From positions 2,660,487 to 2,724,486 of the forward strand of contig MU006216.1 in assembly GCA_010093685.1 (NCBI GenBank): a stretch of DNA of 64,000 nt. The letters run 5' to 3'. Both the position numbers and the translations under genes were made by a program. The notes beneath the pieces are model-generated. The model saw only the letters and a program-made list of their open reading frames with translations, did no database searches and was not told the origin of the DNA. This document shows positions 40,453 to 52,845 of the stretch, one piece after another (within the stretch, counting starts at the first letter, position 1; every line of letters starts with the position of its first letter). This DNA is from Ophiobolus disseminans. Its lineage: Eukaryota; Ascomycota; Dothideomycetes; Pleosporales; Phaeosphaeriaceae.

Positions 40453-42493
40453 ATGGTTGAGCGACCCAATCTGCAGAAGCGGCCAAGTTCGAACGACAGA
40501 GGCGTGTCTCCGCCGCCATCCAAGCGGAAACAGCAGTCTACAACAACGAGTATGCACACGCGCTAGACTCAACAATACGTGTACTCATCCTTGAACCAGG
40601 CAAAGCGGTCGCCAGCTTTTTTACCCCTCTATCGAAGAAAGAGCCGGAGAAGATGACCTGGCGCATCGTAAACAACAGCCTTCTTGTTGGGCGATATGCA
40701 CCTTCCATCGGTCAGCCAGCCGCGAAAGCATCAGCGAGAATAGCAGCGTTCGATTTTGTAAGACAGCTTAGAGACCTACTACTACCACCTTGCCTGATAT
40801 CTGACATGGTAGGACTCAACATTGATTACATCCGCTTCAGGCAAGGTCTTCAGTCGTGATGCCACAGACTGGAAGTGGTGGCACCGTAGTGTACCTGGAG
40901 CACTCAAAGAGCTCCACGAGAAAGGGTACAACACGCAACACTTGTGCATGTCAGAAAGGTCATCTGCTGACATTGCGAACTTAACAGCTACCTCGTCGCA
41001 ATCGTGAGCAACCAAGGTGGCATTAGCTTGAAGTCGGACCCAAAGACTGTCAAGTCTGATCAAAAACGCTTGGCCGACTTCAAGACAAAGCTCTCGGCGG
41101 TGCTCACTCAGCTAGACATGCCGATATCTGTGTATGCCGCAACATCTCGGGATCACTATCGGAAACCTAGGACAGGAATGTGGGCAGAGTTGCTGGATGA
41201 CCACGACCTCGATGCAGCAAGCTCGGTCGACCTAGAGAACTCCTTTTTTGTTGGGGATGCGGGTGGTCGCGAAGCAACATCTGGTGGTGTCAAGGACCAT
41301 TCATGCGTCGACAGGTTGGCGGATCCTCTGCATTGCTGACATTAGTGAATGTGCTAACAATAAAAGAGATTTTGCTGCCAACGTGGGCGTAGCGTTTCAT
41401 ACTCCCGAAGAGTACTTTCTCCACGAGAAGCCAAGACCATTTACAAGAGACTTCGACCCCACTGTATACATTGACGAGCTTGAGCTGGTTGAGAAGCCTA
41501 CATCTGCATGTACGTCCAAGGATGATCAGCCACGCGGAACCTTGTCCCACCGCTTGACATCTAACCTTGGCGCACAGTACCGACGATCACGAAGCCAGAG
41601 ACGACAGACATTGTTCTCCTATGCGGTAGTCCAGGATCTGGCAAGTCATCGTTTTACTGGAGACACCTTCAGCCTTTAGGCTATGGCCGTGTCAACCAAG
41701 ATACACTCAAAACGGTAAGTCTGACAGTACATGCACCTGCATTGCGACATGTGTTGTACCACTTCTCCGCTCATCGAGTAACATTCCGAAACAGCGTGAG
41801 AAATGCATCAAAGCCACGAATGCTTTCATCGATGAGGGCACAAGCGTAGTCGTTGGTATGTACATTCGGAACTCTAAGTACACCTGACATGGACGACGTA
41901 TAGACTAAAAGTTTTAGACAATACAAACGCAGATCCAGAGACACGCGCAGCCTGGATCAAATTAGCGCAAAAGCTAAACGTACCGATACGCTGCGTTCTC
42001 TTCACAGCATCGGTAAAGCTCTGCGAGCACAATGACACAGTTCGCGCCTTGAACCCGGGACCAGAAGTAAGTTTCTCAACATCAAGCGCCTCTGCAAGAA
42101 GTCGCAAGTCACTTCTCTAAGCAGTTACCTCTCCCAACCGTTACACTACCCCAATAAGGAAGTTACAGATTGCGGAGAGCGCCCATGGCAACTTGTGACA
42201 ACGCGGAGAAACTTCCACCAGATGCTAACAATTTCCACAGTCGAACCCTGAGAGCCGTTCGATTTTGCCGAAGCTCGCGTTCACTGGATTCGCTTCGAGG
42301 TATCGCGAGCCTAAACTCTCGGAAGGATTCACACAGATCATTATGAACGACTTCCAGGTACGTACCGCGCACGCGAGCATGGCTTACCAGCCATGCAGGT
42401 TTAGGCGCAGAGAAAGCATTGCTGACCGATATGTAACTAAAGTTCGAGGGCTCTAATGAGCGGAAGAAACTGTGGAGTCGGTATTGGATCTGA
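40453..42493 (+). CDS. PNKP: Polynucleotide kinase 3'-phosphatase, ten exons, 450 aa
   Basis: Exons 40453-40549, 40600-40757, 40813-40925, 40988-41314, 41367-41509, 41578-41714, 41795-41855, 41918-42066, 42241-42357, 42443-42493; every junction is GT-AG and in phase (451 codons). The phosphatase half is of the HAD type: FDFDSTL (83-89, both catalytic Asp present), SNQGG (130-134), FFVGDAGGR. The kinase half has the P-loop GSPGSGKS (296-303) and DNTNAD (346-351). The end QFEGSNERKKLWSRYWI is typical. The enzyme repairs 3'-phosphate and 5'-hydroxyl ends at DNA breaks in the nucleus. The N-terminal 80 residues carry a basic stretch (PPSKRKQQS) that may be a nuclear signal and a short PCNA-box-like ASFFTPLSKK. 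No FHA domain, as usual in fungi. Intron 8 (174 nt) is the longest. Confidence 0.95.
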
Positions 42494-45285
42494 TTCGAGG
42501 ACGAGCCGGCAATGAACGGAATGTTGTTGCTGGGATCAGCCCTACAATCGAAGTATTGACCATGACGACGCTTCTCTGTTTCGAAGCGAAGGGCTTGTAT
42601 CGTTCATCCGAAGCATTGCCATTGGCGAGCTGAAGCAGCTGAGGGGCCGCCGCCGAGCACATGCTCGCAGCTCTAGTCTTACGCCTCTGTTGAATGCACA
42701 TGGGATACCGTTCAGATCGGCGAACGCATTACACTTTTCTTGTTTATTCCCATATGCGCCTGCATTCTCTGGCTGCAGCTTGCTAATAGACTGCAATTCT
42801 GAGTGGCTGTCCACTCGCTATCGTGCCGCATACAAGACGCCTTTTTTGTGGACGATATTGCGCTCGACCGATGAATGTGCGCGGGCTTCCCCGTCACCGA
42901 TGTACCGAGCGCCCACAATTGCCATGCGACGTCTGTGGCTGCTGCGCCTTATCGATACCTACTCCCAGTCATGCCGCGGTACCTGAGCGAATTTTTTCTG
43001 TACAAGATCAGCACCCGCTAAATCACACTGGCCCACGTTGCAGTGTTCGAGACCGCCAGTCTGCCAGGAGCCGTTGTCGCTGATCAGCGTGGTCGTGATT
43101 CCCCGGACACATTCACTTTACTCATCAGGCAGAAAGCAGATTTTCTTGCAGGCTCACCGTAGGGCTGCGCACATGACTGAGTGACACGTGGTGATTCAGG
43201 TACGATGCATGCAGCGCAATCTGTACCTGAAAAGTTTGCACCCCGTCCACCAGGACACATGCTCACCGGCTATTTGCCCATCATGCACGGTGAGCGTTGC
43301 TGGCTGTGGGCAAACGGCTATTTCCCGCAATGCATGTGCGGTGGATGAGCGGGCAAGGTGCCGAGTTGAGACCGGACCGACTCCACTGAAAAGCCTTCGT
43401 CATGATCTGAGCGTGCGGCGTTCAGCCCACAGGTTCCAGTGACCTGTTACCGAGTCGATATTGCGCGCTAGCCAGCACGGAACAGGGAAGGCGGCTGCCA
43501 GAGTTTTGTTGCTGGGCTCAAGGATGCGATTCCATCGAATGGAGCTGGGCGATCAAACCGGCCAATTAACAGCTGCCGGGGTGTCTTCCCAACGAGCTTG
43601 ATTTAGACGACTGTGAGCGCCGACCTGGAAACGAATGAAAGGTCAGTCTTGGTAATAGCCGTTACTGTACATGTCAGAGAGCATGAGGAACAGTGGCGAC
43701 GTTTGACTAGCAATGCGCTGTCGTTGATGGCAGTGAGGCTTGCAGCGCAGCGTAAAGTCAAACCCAGACAAGGCATCAACCCAGCCAAACAAGAACTGGG
43801 GTGCTCATGTAGCGCGGGGAGGGGTGGACGCCAATGAGCAACGGCTCAACGGCTAGCACACCAACAAGTTCCCCGATCTGTCTGGACGCCGATGGTTTCT
43901 CCGTTGGGTTGAGGGTTCTCCCAACCTCCTCTGGCGAGTTCCGTCAGGCACAAGTCATGCATGTTTGAGGCTGGCGACTCATGCGCGAGACAGGGCGAGC
44001 AAAGTGGGCAGAAAACAAACAACCGGATGTTTGGGATGTGTGTGTTGTGACAGCGGGCTGATGTTTGTTTGTTTTCCAGCGCTCCCTTCCGTGGGGGTCC
44101 AGACGGGTGAACAACGGCAGCATCGACAACTCCAACCACAGATGCCCGTCGATGTCATCGCGCGACACGGCGGAGGCGACAAGGACGCCGCCCAAAAGAG
44201 CAAAGTCGCAGAAGCTGTCAATTGCACGCCACGGTTGCGCTCACATGTCATTCAATCTCTGGTTGACAGGCCATCACAACCATGCTGCTGGTAGCACAAC
44301 AGCCTCAATTCGAATGGGTTGTATCAGGCGCACGCTGTCTCACCATTCATGGCATCTTGGTCAATATAAGCTGAGCATGCGGTTGTTCCTGCATCGCTTA
44401 CTCAGAGCCTTTCCTCTTCTTCGTTGAGTGGAGCCACAAAACGGGTTTTCCACGCCTCCACCAACGAGAGCTTGCGATTAATGCTGGTGTGAAAGTCCAG
44501 CCAGGCATGCTGAGTCTGCCTTTTGTACATGACAGCCGAGGATGAAATTCTGGTCTAAACTGCGGTTCGAATGCTGGGGGACCTGGCATTCAACGGCGCC
44601 CTCGTGGATACTCTCGCGCGGAGGCTGGCTTCACGGAAAGCAGGTGGAAGCGGTCTTGTGCGCCGATGGGACACGGCGTCTTGAGTCGTTGAAACCGGGG
44701 AGAGTCGACGGCAGCCGCGTCGCTATTCCCATATCTCTCTAGCACCTTTTGAGGTTACGCTTGCTGGTGAAGGCTTGGCCCGCGTTCCAAAGCGATGGAA
44801 GACGCCTGCCGTACGCCCCCCCGGTCGCCCTGCTGTCCACACAAATGCTCAAATCTGTGCGCATCCCACACCCCAACCCACCACCGTCCTCTACCTGCCC
44901 ACGTCAGTCGCATTGCTGCCACCTCGATATCGCATTATCGCTGCGCTGTCCTCGCTTGTACAGGTCTCCGTCATCTGTCCCCTCTCGACGTGTGCAACCT
45001 ATCCCGGCCTACTTGCGCTCACGTGCCGTCCACTTTGGGTGTGCCAGCCGACTTTGCACCTAGAGCCATTGCAGGATAAACAGGCCAAAGGGTACATACG
45101 TGGTCCTGCTTCGTGGCACCCTCCAAGCAATCCCCAAACCTCCCGCGACCGCCACTTTGCCGGATACAGCACTCACCAGACCGCGGCTTGCTTTCCATCC
45201 AGCGCGCAACCGGCTCTTAAGCTGGTGATGGGATCCCAGCACCCATCGCGAAAAGTCACGTCACGCTCCGGAAACCGACATCAAC
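42494..45285. other. 2.8 kb without a supported gene
   Basis: Many short overlapping ORFs on both strands, none with a domain or intron structure. The last 400 bp are CT-rich and look like promoter and leader of the next gene. Confidence 0.5.
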
Positions 45286-46909
45286 ATGCACGAACTCAAA
45301 CCTCTGATGCTTCCCAAGCTCGTCGCAGCACGCAAATCCTCACAAACCTCGCTCAACATGTCTTCTGAACCCAATTCATCCGTACTTTCCAGCGCCGACT
45401 CCGGCTTCTACTCAGCTTCTGAATGCTCGACGCCGCCCACGCCAAGCATGCACTCGCGTGGCCACTTCCGCTTCTCCAGTTCAACCTCATCGCTCTCGTC
45501 GAGCCCGCCAACTCACGAGCCCATTGAGCCGCCCAACAGCTCCGGCAAGTTGCCCAAGCTTACTGAGGAGCCGCTCGAGCGCGAATATGACTATGGTAAC
45601 GAGGATCCCTACCGCTGTTCATGTAAGTCTTGACATATAGTTCCATGATGCTCGCGCATATTAATAATCTATAGGTGATGTTGAGCCTTTCGGCCACGCA
45701 CGGGACTGCTTAGTCTCCAAAGCATATGATCCAGAGAACGAGTACTTCACAACTCACGACGCCGAGTTGCGGCTAGCCAAGCGACGGCGGTCGCTTGAGG
45801 CATCTGCACATAGCATTGCCGGAAAGTTTGAGAGGCGGTTTCCGTCGTTGTCGCGCAAAGTGAGGGATCGCAACTCCACACTCGGCAGAGTATCGCGGAG
45901 CGCAACCCCATCGCGAGTTCCGTCAACGCGGTCATCGTCCATCACGAGTTCGATCCACCACCCATCAGTGGTCGACCTCAACGACAGCTTCACTTCCGCT
46001 ACCACCCCAGCTCATGCGAGCCGGGAAGAACTGGACGACAATGCCACCACCCCCATGGCAATTGACGTCGAAAAGGCAAATGCGCTAGTTATCGACCCCG
46101 AGGAGATTGATGCCGAGCGGTATGCGACGACTCCTCTGCTGCCGCCGCTATTGGTCAATTGTCGCTCCGACGGTCTACCAGCATCATCACCACTTCAGTC
46201 ACCCACTGTCGCGGATGCGACACACTCACTTGCCGTAACGCCAGCGGGGTCTCCGCCAGCGCGCGCATACCCCACGCCATCTCTGTCGTCTAAACCATCA
46301 ATCGCCTCTTTCAAGGGTCCACGCGCCGGCTACATGGTACCGTCTTCGGACATCCCGCCCATGATGCTCGCCGATCCTAATGACAAATGGGCGAACCTCC
46401 TAGGCCATGCGAACTTCACCATCCTCCCGGAACCTTATGTCCCAGAAGTCTGTAATGCTTACACTGTCAAGCTGCTTATGGACGACTGGCAGCAAGCGCG
46501 CAACAACTACGCCAAGCACCAAGTTCGAACAGCGGAACACTACGGCGCTACCTCCAAATACTACCCACTCACGGAGCAAAAATGGGCCGAGATCGATGCC
46601 GAGTGGAAGAAGGCCCACGATCTGGCCAAAGCGACTGCAGTAGCCATCGGCCAGGAATTAGAGCCGACCTCCCCTACCGAGCCAGAACCCCTAAGCAAAA
46701 TGCCGACCCTAAACGACCCAAAGTCGCAGGGCAAGTTCCCCAAGCTCGGCGACGAAGACATTGTCGGCCCCATGTTCCAATTCAAAGAGTCGCCTCTATT
46801 CCAAAAACCGCCCTCGCGTAAACGCGCGTTTTTCAAATTTCTGAGCGACTTGCGCTTCCCCGGATCGCTGCTCGGTCGCTCCTCGGGTCTTGGCGTCCGG
46901 AGCCACTGA
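45286..46909 (+). CDS. Serine-rich conserved hypothetical protein, 523 aa
   Basis: Exon 1 45286-45622, intron 45623-45674 (52 nt, GTAAGT...CTATAG), exon 2 45675-46909; 524 codons. Residues 1-100 are Ser/Pro-rich and disordered. The splice joins PYRCSC and DVEPFGHARDCLVSKAYD, a short conserved-looking block with three Cys. Residues 130-310 are again Ser/Thr-rich. A folded-looking block follows (LADPNDKWANLLGHANFTIL, PEPYVPEVCNAYTVKLLMDD, QARNNYAKHQVRTAEHYG, then KWAEIDAEWKKAHDLA), and the basic end is RKRAFFKFLSDLRFPGSLLG. No signal peptide or TM; likely cytosolic or nuclear. I know similar Ser/Pro-rich proteins in Pezizomycotina but no function. A CT-rich leader precedes the ATG. Confidence 0.8.
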
Positions 46910-49541
46910 TGCCAAGTTTGGGATGGGACCCAAACACCTCTTGTTCGCTTCACACCTTGTGCATATTACCTGTGTCGCGCATTAATATTTTCTTACCACT
47001 CCATTTCATCCCGTTGGAACCTCTTGTACAATTGCCAATAACTCTTTCCCCACTAGGATATGGTTCACGATGTACGACCTTTTGTATGGCATTTCCCGGC
47101 TGCGCGCCACACGACATCGGTTCCCGTTCTCGCGGGACTGGTTTACACCTTTTTCACGAGTTTCATATGTCTGGTATGAATTTACGATACAATATCTAGA
47201 ATGGGGCGGTTGGTCCCCTTGGTTGTCTTTTGCGCACGCACGTCGGTTGGTCATCTGACTTGTGTTGCACTCTTCTCCCTTCATTGGGAATATGCTCGGA
47301 GTTTGTTCTCTTTTGGTTTTACGGTTGGTGGGGCATCATACAGCGGGTCATCAAGAAAAGCGTTAGCATATTTGCTTGCACGCAGCGAGTGGCTCTTCAG
47401 CCAATTTCTTTTTAATTTATCAGTGTCTATTTTCAAGAGCGTCGGGATGCAGCTCTTGTTTCGGCGGCTATACCTTCCTTGTGCACCCTCGTCTGGGGTG
47501 CCGAGGGGGCAAGCGCAGTCGTGGGTCCGTTTGTGGGACCCTTTGTTAGGAATGGTGGAGGCTGGGTCGAGGAAGGCGGTTCAATATCGATAGCCTCTGC
47601 GCGGTGGTCATGCTCTGGGTGAGTGGCAGGTGGGACCGTTGGGGGCTTGTGCTTCGAGATGAACACAAGTCCAGCTAGCTAGTCCTCGAGAACTTTTTAC
47701 CTAGCCCAAAGCTATCGAAATAATCATCCCTGATCACATTACACCTTTCCCAGCATTACAACTTCCTTCCCTCTTACGCCTTCCTAACCAAGCGTGCAAA
47801 ATCGATGCAACACCCACACAATAGCCGACCTCGTCCCGTGACGTCGCACCCACCTGTCCCGCATGATACCCTTTCCCCCATCCAGCCTTTTCCATCGTAC
47901 CTCACACCAGCCCTGTACTCTCATGCTCCCATCACGCCATCTCCGCGCTCTATTCCCAACAAGCATATGCAAGCCATACCTACTCTACTCCTCACGCGCA
48001 TTCTCGTAGTCTCATCTACGCCAAACCCCGAGTTCGAGAGCGCCGCCATGTCTCATCCGCTTCCGGGATTTCGAGTCGAAGTGCCGAGGAGGCGAGCTTG
48101 TGTGTACGACGTCCGCTTTGGCCGGCCTCGTGTGTGTCACCACGGGCGCTGAAGCGAGTTGGACATTGTGCTACGTGCGCGCCCCGAGCCTTTCTTACCG
48201 GGCGCCACATCTCAGGATGATCTGCGACGGCCTAGCCGTGTCGAGTATGGTGCGGGGCTTCATGGACGGTGAAAGACGTAAGTGGTTCTCGAGGCGTTGT
48301 ATCGGACATGTAAGTGAATCCTCGACGTGCTTTATCGAACAACTGCACATCTAGGTCGCCGACGCGAAGATGCATGCGATCGTCGTTGATGTGCATTGCA
48401 TCTCATGCCCAGTCGAGTTTACTTGCTTCGAAACAAACGCCCCGAACTACCCAGGCAATTCCGCACGTCATCTCAAACCCACTTCCTCCACACCACACGC
48501 ATGCAACCCCCGCGCATCTCGGAACAACATGCATATCCCCCGCCCGCACCTGCCTGTCAAGCTATTTGCAGCGAACGTGGCTTGCCAACCGAAACCCCGC
48601 GGGAACCTGCTGACAACTGACACCTTTACCATGCGGTGTGTTTCAACACAACGTAGTTATGCAGAACTAATGCTCGTGCGGACCGTAGGAGTAGTGACTA
48701 CTTTTTTGACTCACCGCACGCACTGCAGAGTAGGTCGTGCGCTAGAAAATACGTACAGTACAGGAAGGTTTGGGGGTGAAACGAGGCCATATAGATGCGT
48801 TTGCAACCCTCCTTTACATCACCTCCTCTCTACTAATTATGCAGATACATCTCAACACGCCAAATCCATCCTTCTCCACCTACATACATCCAGCTTCTAC
48901 CTCCACTACCAAACCGTTCCACAGCATCCCACCCACCGCCCAACCCCTCAATTTAAGACGTGCCCAAATGCCGTGTGAGGCCTCGCTTCCGTGGACCCGG
49001 TGCATGGTCATAAGCGGGTCGTCTCGCTGCCTTGCTTGCACGGCGTCAGGGGCGCGATGCGGTGGCACTGGGATGAAACTTGTTGGGCGGTGGGGGAGGG
49101 GGGGTTGGTGGACGGAGGTATGTATGTATGTTGCGCGTTTATTGGGCTGAAGGGGCGGTAGGTAGTGAAGAGGATGGAAGGGGTGAGGGGAGTGTTGTAT
49201 GGGTTGTGTTCAGTACTTTATGTCGGGATGGTGGCTTCTTAGCCAAGTGAGCTGTTTTAGAGTTTCCAAGTCTTCTGATTACATCTCTGGTAGTCTTTCT
49301 GGCATATTGGAGAATACACAATATGTTAATTCTCCCTCGCCTCTCGTTTCTTGCGGAAGTCGGTGTGCTCATTCCATACTCATGGCCATCACAAAGAGGC
49401 TCAATTCGCTCCTCACTTGTCTCTATTCATCCGTTTCAGGTTCTGTGAAGGACTAATAGAACTTTGCCTCAGCAAATGGATTATTCCTCGGGGTCAAACG
49501 GTCATTGCTCCTCGCTGTTGTCCAATCAGCACAACTCAGCG
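46910..49541. other. 2.6 kb between convergent genes, no supported gene
   Basis: ORFs on both strands without signatures, drifting in frame. Confidence 0.5.
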
Positions 49542-51537
49542 TCAGTCAGTCGCATGGTACCTACATCGATGCTGCGCTTTCAATGCGTCTGCGTGGTGCA
49601 CAGTCTCATACATTACCTGTTGCGACGGCATGGTGTAGTCGAGTATGACATCTGGCGGGGAAAGGAGTCCATAAGCTTGGTTGGTAGGGACTTCGTACGA
49701 GCTGAGCGATGCAAAACTGGAGTTGAGGCTGGGACTGATTGCAACTTCACGTTCCTTCCGCTGGTAGCCAAGGCTTTCTTCTAGGGTGAAATCAACGAGT
49801 CGGTCTCCTTGCGGAGGTAGAGGATCTAGAACTGGATATGATAAGAAGTGCGGATGCTGGCCTGGGTTCATGTAGCCATTCTCGTCACTGCGCGGCAAAA
49901 TATCTATACTCTCGTTTGGCGATTGAGTATGGAGGCCACTATGAATCGGATGATCCCACGTCATTGTATTTTTCGCCGTTACCGAAAGCTCCAGGACCGT
50001 CTCAGCCGGGGTCGTGTAATTGCTTGACTTGTTCGCGTGCTCGTCAAAGACCGGACGAGGCGCCGTGGTTTTCATCTTCTGCCCAGCGTCATAGAGCAAA
50101 TTGGCAATCTCATCGTTTCCCTCTTTCAAAGCGTAATCTTGTGGAGTGAACCATGCGATGTCGAGGTCTGTCGTGTTGCTCTTGTACCGTAGTAGTAGTT
50201 GACAGAGGCGAGTTGAACCACTTGCTGCTGCATAATGGAGGGGAAAGCTTCCGAATACTGTGGTCGCGCTGGGATCGGCGCCATGCTGTAACAGTAATTC
50301 AACTCCCGTATACCAGTTCTTAATGCACGCGATGTGAAGAAGAGTCCGACCAAGTCCATCTTGTTTGTTCAGATTGTTCGTTCCCTCGACGTAGCTTTGA
50401 AAGAGCTTCAGGTATAGTTCACGATTATGTCCGCGCGGCAGAGAGTCCAAACATTTGTGACCGGGTGTACGACCGCAGTAGTCGAGTCCGATAAAGCTTC
50501 CCGAAAATGCTTGGAACGAAACAGCCTCATCAAAATAGAATTCTTCGACATCAAAAGCTTGCAGACATGCCTCGAGGTAATTGTCGAGTCCTCCACTGGT
50601 GATTACAAATGAGGTTTCATCCTTGATCTGAGCGCACAATGACTTGAGTCGGTCAAGGTCTGCAGTAACATTTTCTTCGCCAAAACTATGATGATGCTTC
50701 GAGTGACGAAGCGCTGCGATTCGGGTTTGTCGCCAAAGGAATTCGCTACATACGAGCCGGTGTTCCTGCAACTCTTTGAGGATCTGGTCATCTTTTTGCG
50801 AGCGGTAGCGATGGTCGGCATTCGTGAAGCGGAGCCAAGAGACGTGACTGCTAAGGACAGTAATTAGTTTCCCTTGGTCGGGATTGTGTGCTGCCGCAGT
50901 GGCCAGTAGATCCGCCCGCATACGAATTAACTTCTTCGAGATATTTTCGGCGCAAGTGGTCAATTTGACGGTTCTCGAGGAATGTGAATGGGGAAGCTCC
51001 GGTGACTTTTCAGTGAAGTCTTCATGCACTTTCGAGTCCCACGCATCAATGAAAGGTCGTACCGACTCGTCCCGCAGATGACTAAACCGTTCTGCGGCAG
51101 TAGAGATGATCTCATGATAGCCCACTAGGAAGATCCTTTCATCTATTATCAGAATATCCAGCGACGTGCCATATCCACAAGACGTACCAGATTCTTAGAC
51201 GCGTGTCAAAGTCCCAATCATCCTTCGACCTGGAAGGACCTGTGGGCCGTGATCCTAACGTCTGCTCGGCGTACTTACTCTTCCGTCCGACCTTCTTACC
51301 TGCCGAGCATGAGAACCCCTTTTGCAAGCATCGATCGCACTTTTGCGGCCATATACGTGGTGTTGGCGCACACTGGAAGCCATCGTTAGGCCCAGCGTTC
51401 TTCAGAACTACAAATGGAAGGGTTCTTACGTTCTGCTTGTCCGTCCGACATTTGTCGCACTTTACTCGGTTTAGCTTGCGCTTCTTCTTCTCTGTCGGCG
51501 GGCTGGTAGAGTGGTTGGCTCGTTTGCGGACGTTCAT
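49542..51537 (-). CDS. Zinc-cluster-like plus ankyrin-repeat protein
   Basis: Exon 1 from ATG 51537 (MNVRKRANHSTSPPTEKKKR); intron 51429-51373 (57 nt). The zinc-cluster-like motif is assembled across it: KCDKCRTDKQN then CAPTPRIWPQKCDRCLQKG followed by FSC. Exon 3 (ending 49542) is a long frame with a helical region (RMRADLLATAAAHNPDQGKL), then about three ankyrin repeats (GRTLLHIACIKNWYTGVELL, LLQHGADPSATTVFGSFPLH, YAAASGSTRLCQLLL), and a disordered C-tail. The join between exons 2 and 3 is unresolved. The best donor (GTACGT, 51187) and acceptor (CTTCCTAG, 51125) give the wrong phase; a later acceptor (GGTTTAG) restores phase at the cost of about 22 residues. Either a slip in sequence or the longer intron. 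The family is a Pezizomycotina expansion with no defined role; possibly a nuclear regulator. Confidence 0.75.
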
Positions 51538-52168
51538 CGTAGCGTTGTAATGATGTATTTGTGCATTGCGGGGAAATCCAAGCCAGGAACTGGTACAAGT
51601 CGGAACCAAATGAATATTCCCTCTATTTCCCCAATGCTGCTGTCTCGTTTTGCGACGACGCATCGAAGTGCGATCCGGCTGCCAAAATTTGGGGCAACGT
51701 GGCTGAGCCATGTGGGCTGACACTTGTAGCATCCAATGACGGCCTGTGAAGTCCTTCAGCCTTTACCGCTGGCACGGCGATCGATCTATCGATCGACTCG
51801 GCAATCGTACCGTTGTCGCACTTTATCGCACTGAGAACCCTGTCATATGTTTATGTCGTCAGCAAAGTCCTTTTGCGGCGGCTTCTACGCCGTATTCGGG
51901 TCAACCTTTAGGCCCGCACAGCACTCGTCGCAGTAATTCAACCTTCGCGTCTCGATTTGCGCACCGTAGAATGGAGACCTGATACCGGCGCACTTCTCAT
52001 CGCAAATATCCCCTGAACAAACATAAGTAGAGCGTACAAGAGGAGGCTGCAAGCCTTTCCCCTTACTTAGATGTTGCCGTAGGATCACACTTCGCTTATC
52101 GCTCTCATCCGAATTCTCTCTCCAACTTCCGCGATATCCTGTCAACAAGGAGACATACAGACTCAGTG

Positions 52169-52387
52169 ATGATGCCCACCTGCAGCGATCATGTTATGGT
52201 CGACACAGTTGTGACTACGTTACCTCTTGACTTCTATCCTTCGGGGACAGCCGACAATGTTAGTCAAACCATGGTCTTTGGCGTCCTTGCAACCGTCGTA
52301 GCATTTCTGGGCATTGCGATTGGGATCCTCCAACTAAAGCACATGCGCCGCAAGCGTGACACGCTCATCGTTTTCGAACTACCTTGA
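52169..52387 (+). CDS. Single-pass membrane micro-protein, 72 aa
   Basis: ATG 52169 (a second ATG follows at once). A polar N-terminus of about 33 residues, one membrane helix (MVFGVLATVVAFLGIAIGIL), then a basic cytosolic end (KHMRRKRDT), giving an N-out orientation by the positive-inside rule. No signal peptide apart from the helix. Proteins of this shape are frequent next to HET and ankyrin genes in ascomycetes (from memory). No function known. It lies 630 bp from the divergent start of the ankyrin gene. Confidence 0.5.
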   Translation: MMPTCSDHVMVDTVVTTLPLDFYPSGTADNVSQTMVFGVLATVVAFLGIAIGILQLKHMRRKRDTLIVFELP

Positions 52388-52845
52388 TGTAGGTATTTCG
52401 TCAATTATAGGAGAGGACGTCCGGATGCTAAGTTCATCTAGATACAGACGACACGACTTTGCGGGTTGGTGGGTGGTTTTGCAATGATCGCGCCGGTGGA
52501 AATGGGCAGGGAGTGGTGGAGAGATCGCGACAGCCTGCGATGGAACAGTCGGAGGTCGCTAGCGTGGGTGCTACGTACCTACTCGAAACATGGCACCGAG
52601 GTGCAGACCTCTCGTGGTATGGATTTAAACGTCGGAGAGTACACAAAAAATGTGCAGTCAATTACTTTGTATTAAAAAGTGCAAATGCGGTCTGAGGTCT
52701 CAATAGTCGCTACGCAATATGAGTACCTAGGTAGTGCCCGCATGCGGCTCGCGCAAAAGCAAATGATCATATCGCATTATAGATTTCTCTTACAAGTACA
52801 TATATACTTCTTTGCTCAAATTCGCTCATATCAACATGTAGCGCG

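Noticed and set aside
44560..44590. GGTTCGAATGC, a possible tRNA B box
   Set aside because: The last CC of the B box is missing, and no A box or cloverleaf can be drawn around it. No tRNA gene was found in the window.
47545..47790. TGTTAGGA...TTCCTAACC, a possible second copy of LTR family 2
   Set aside because: The right end is not TCCTAACA, no target duplication is present and the interior does not match 31646-31843.
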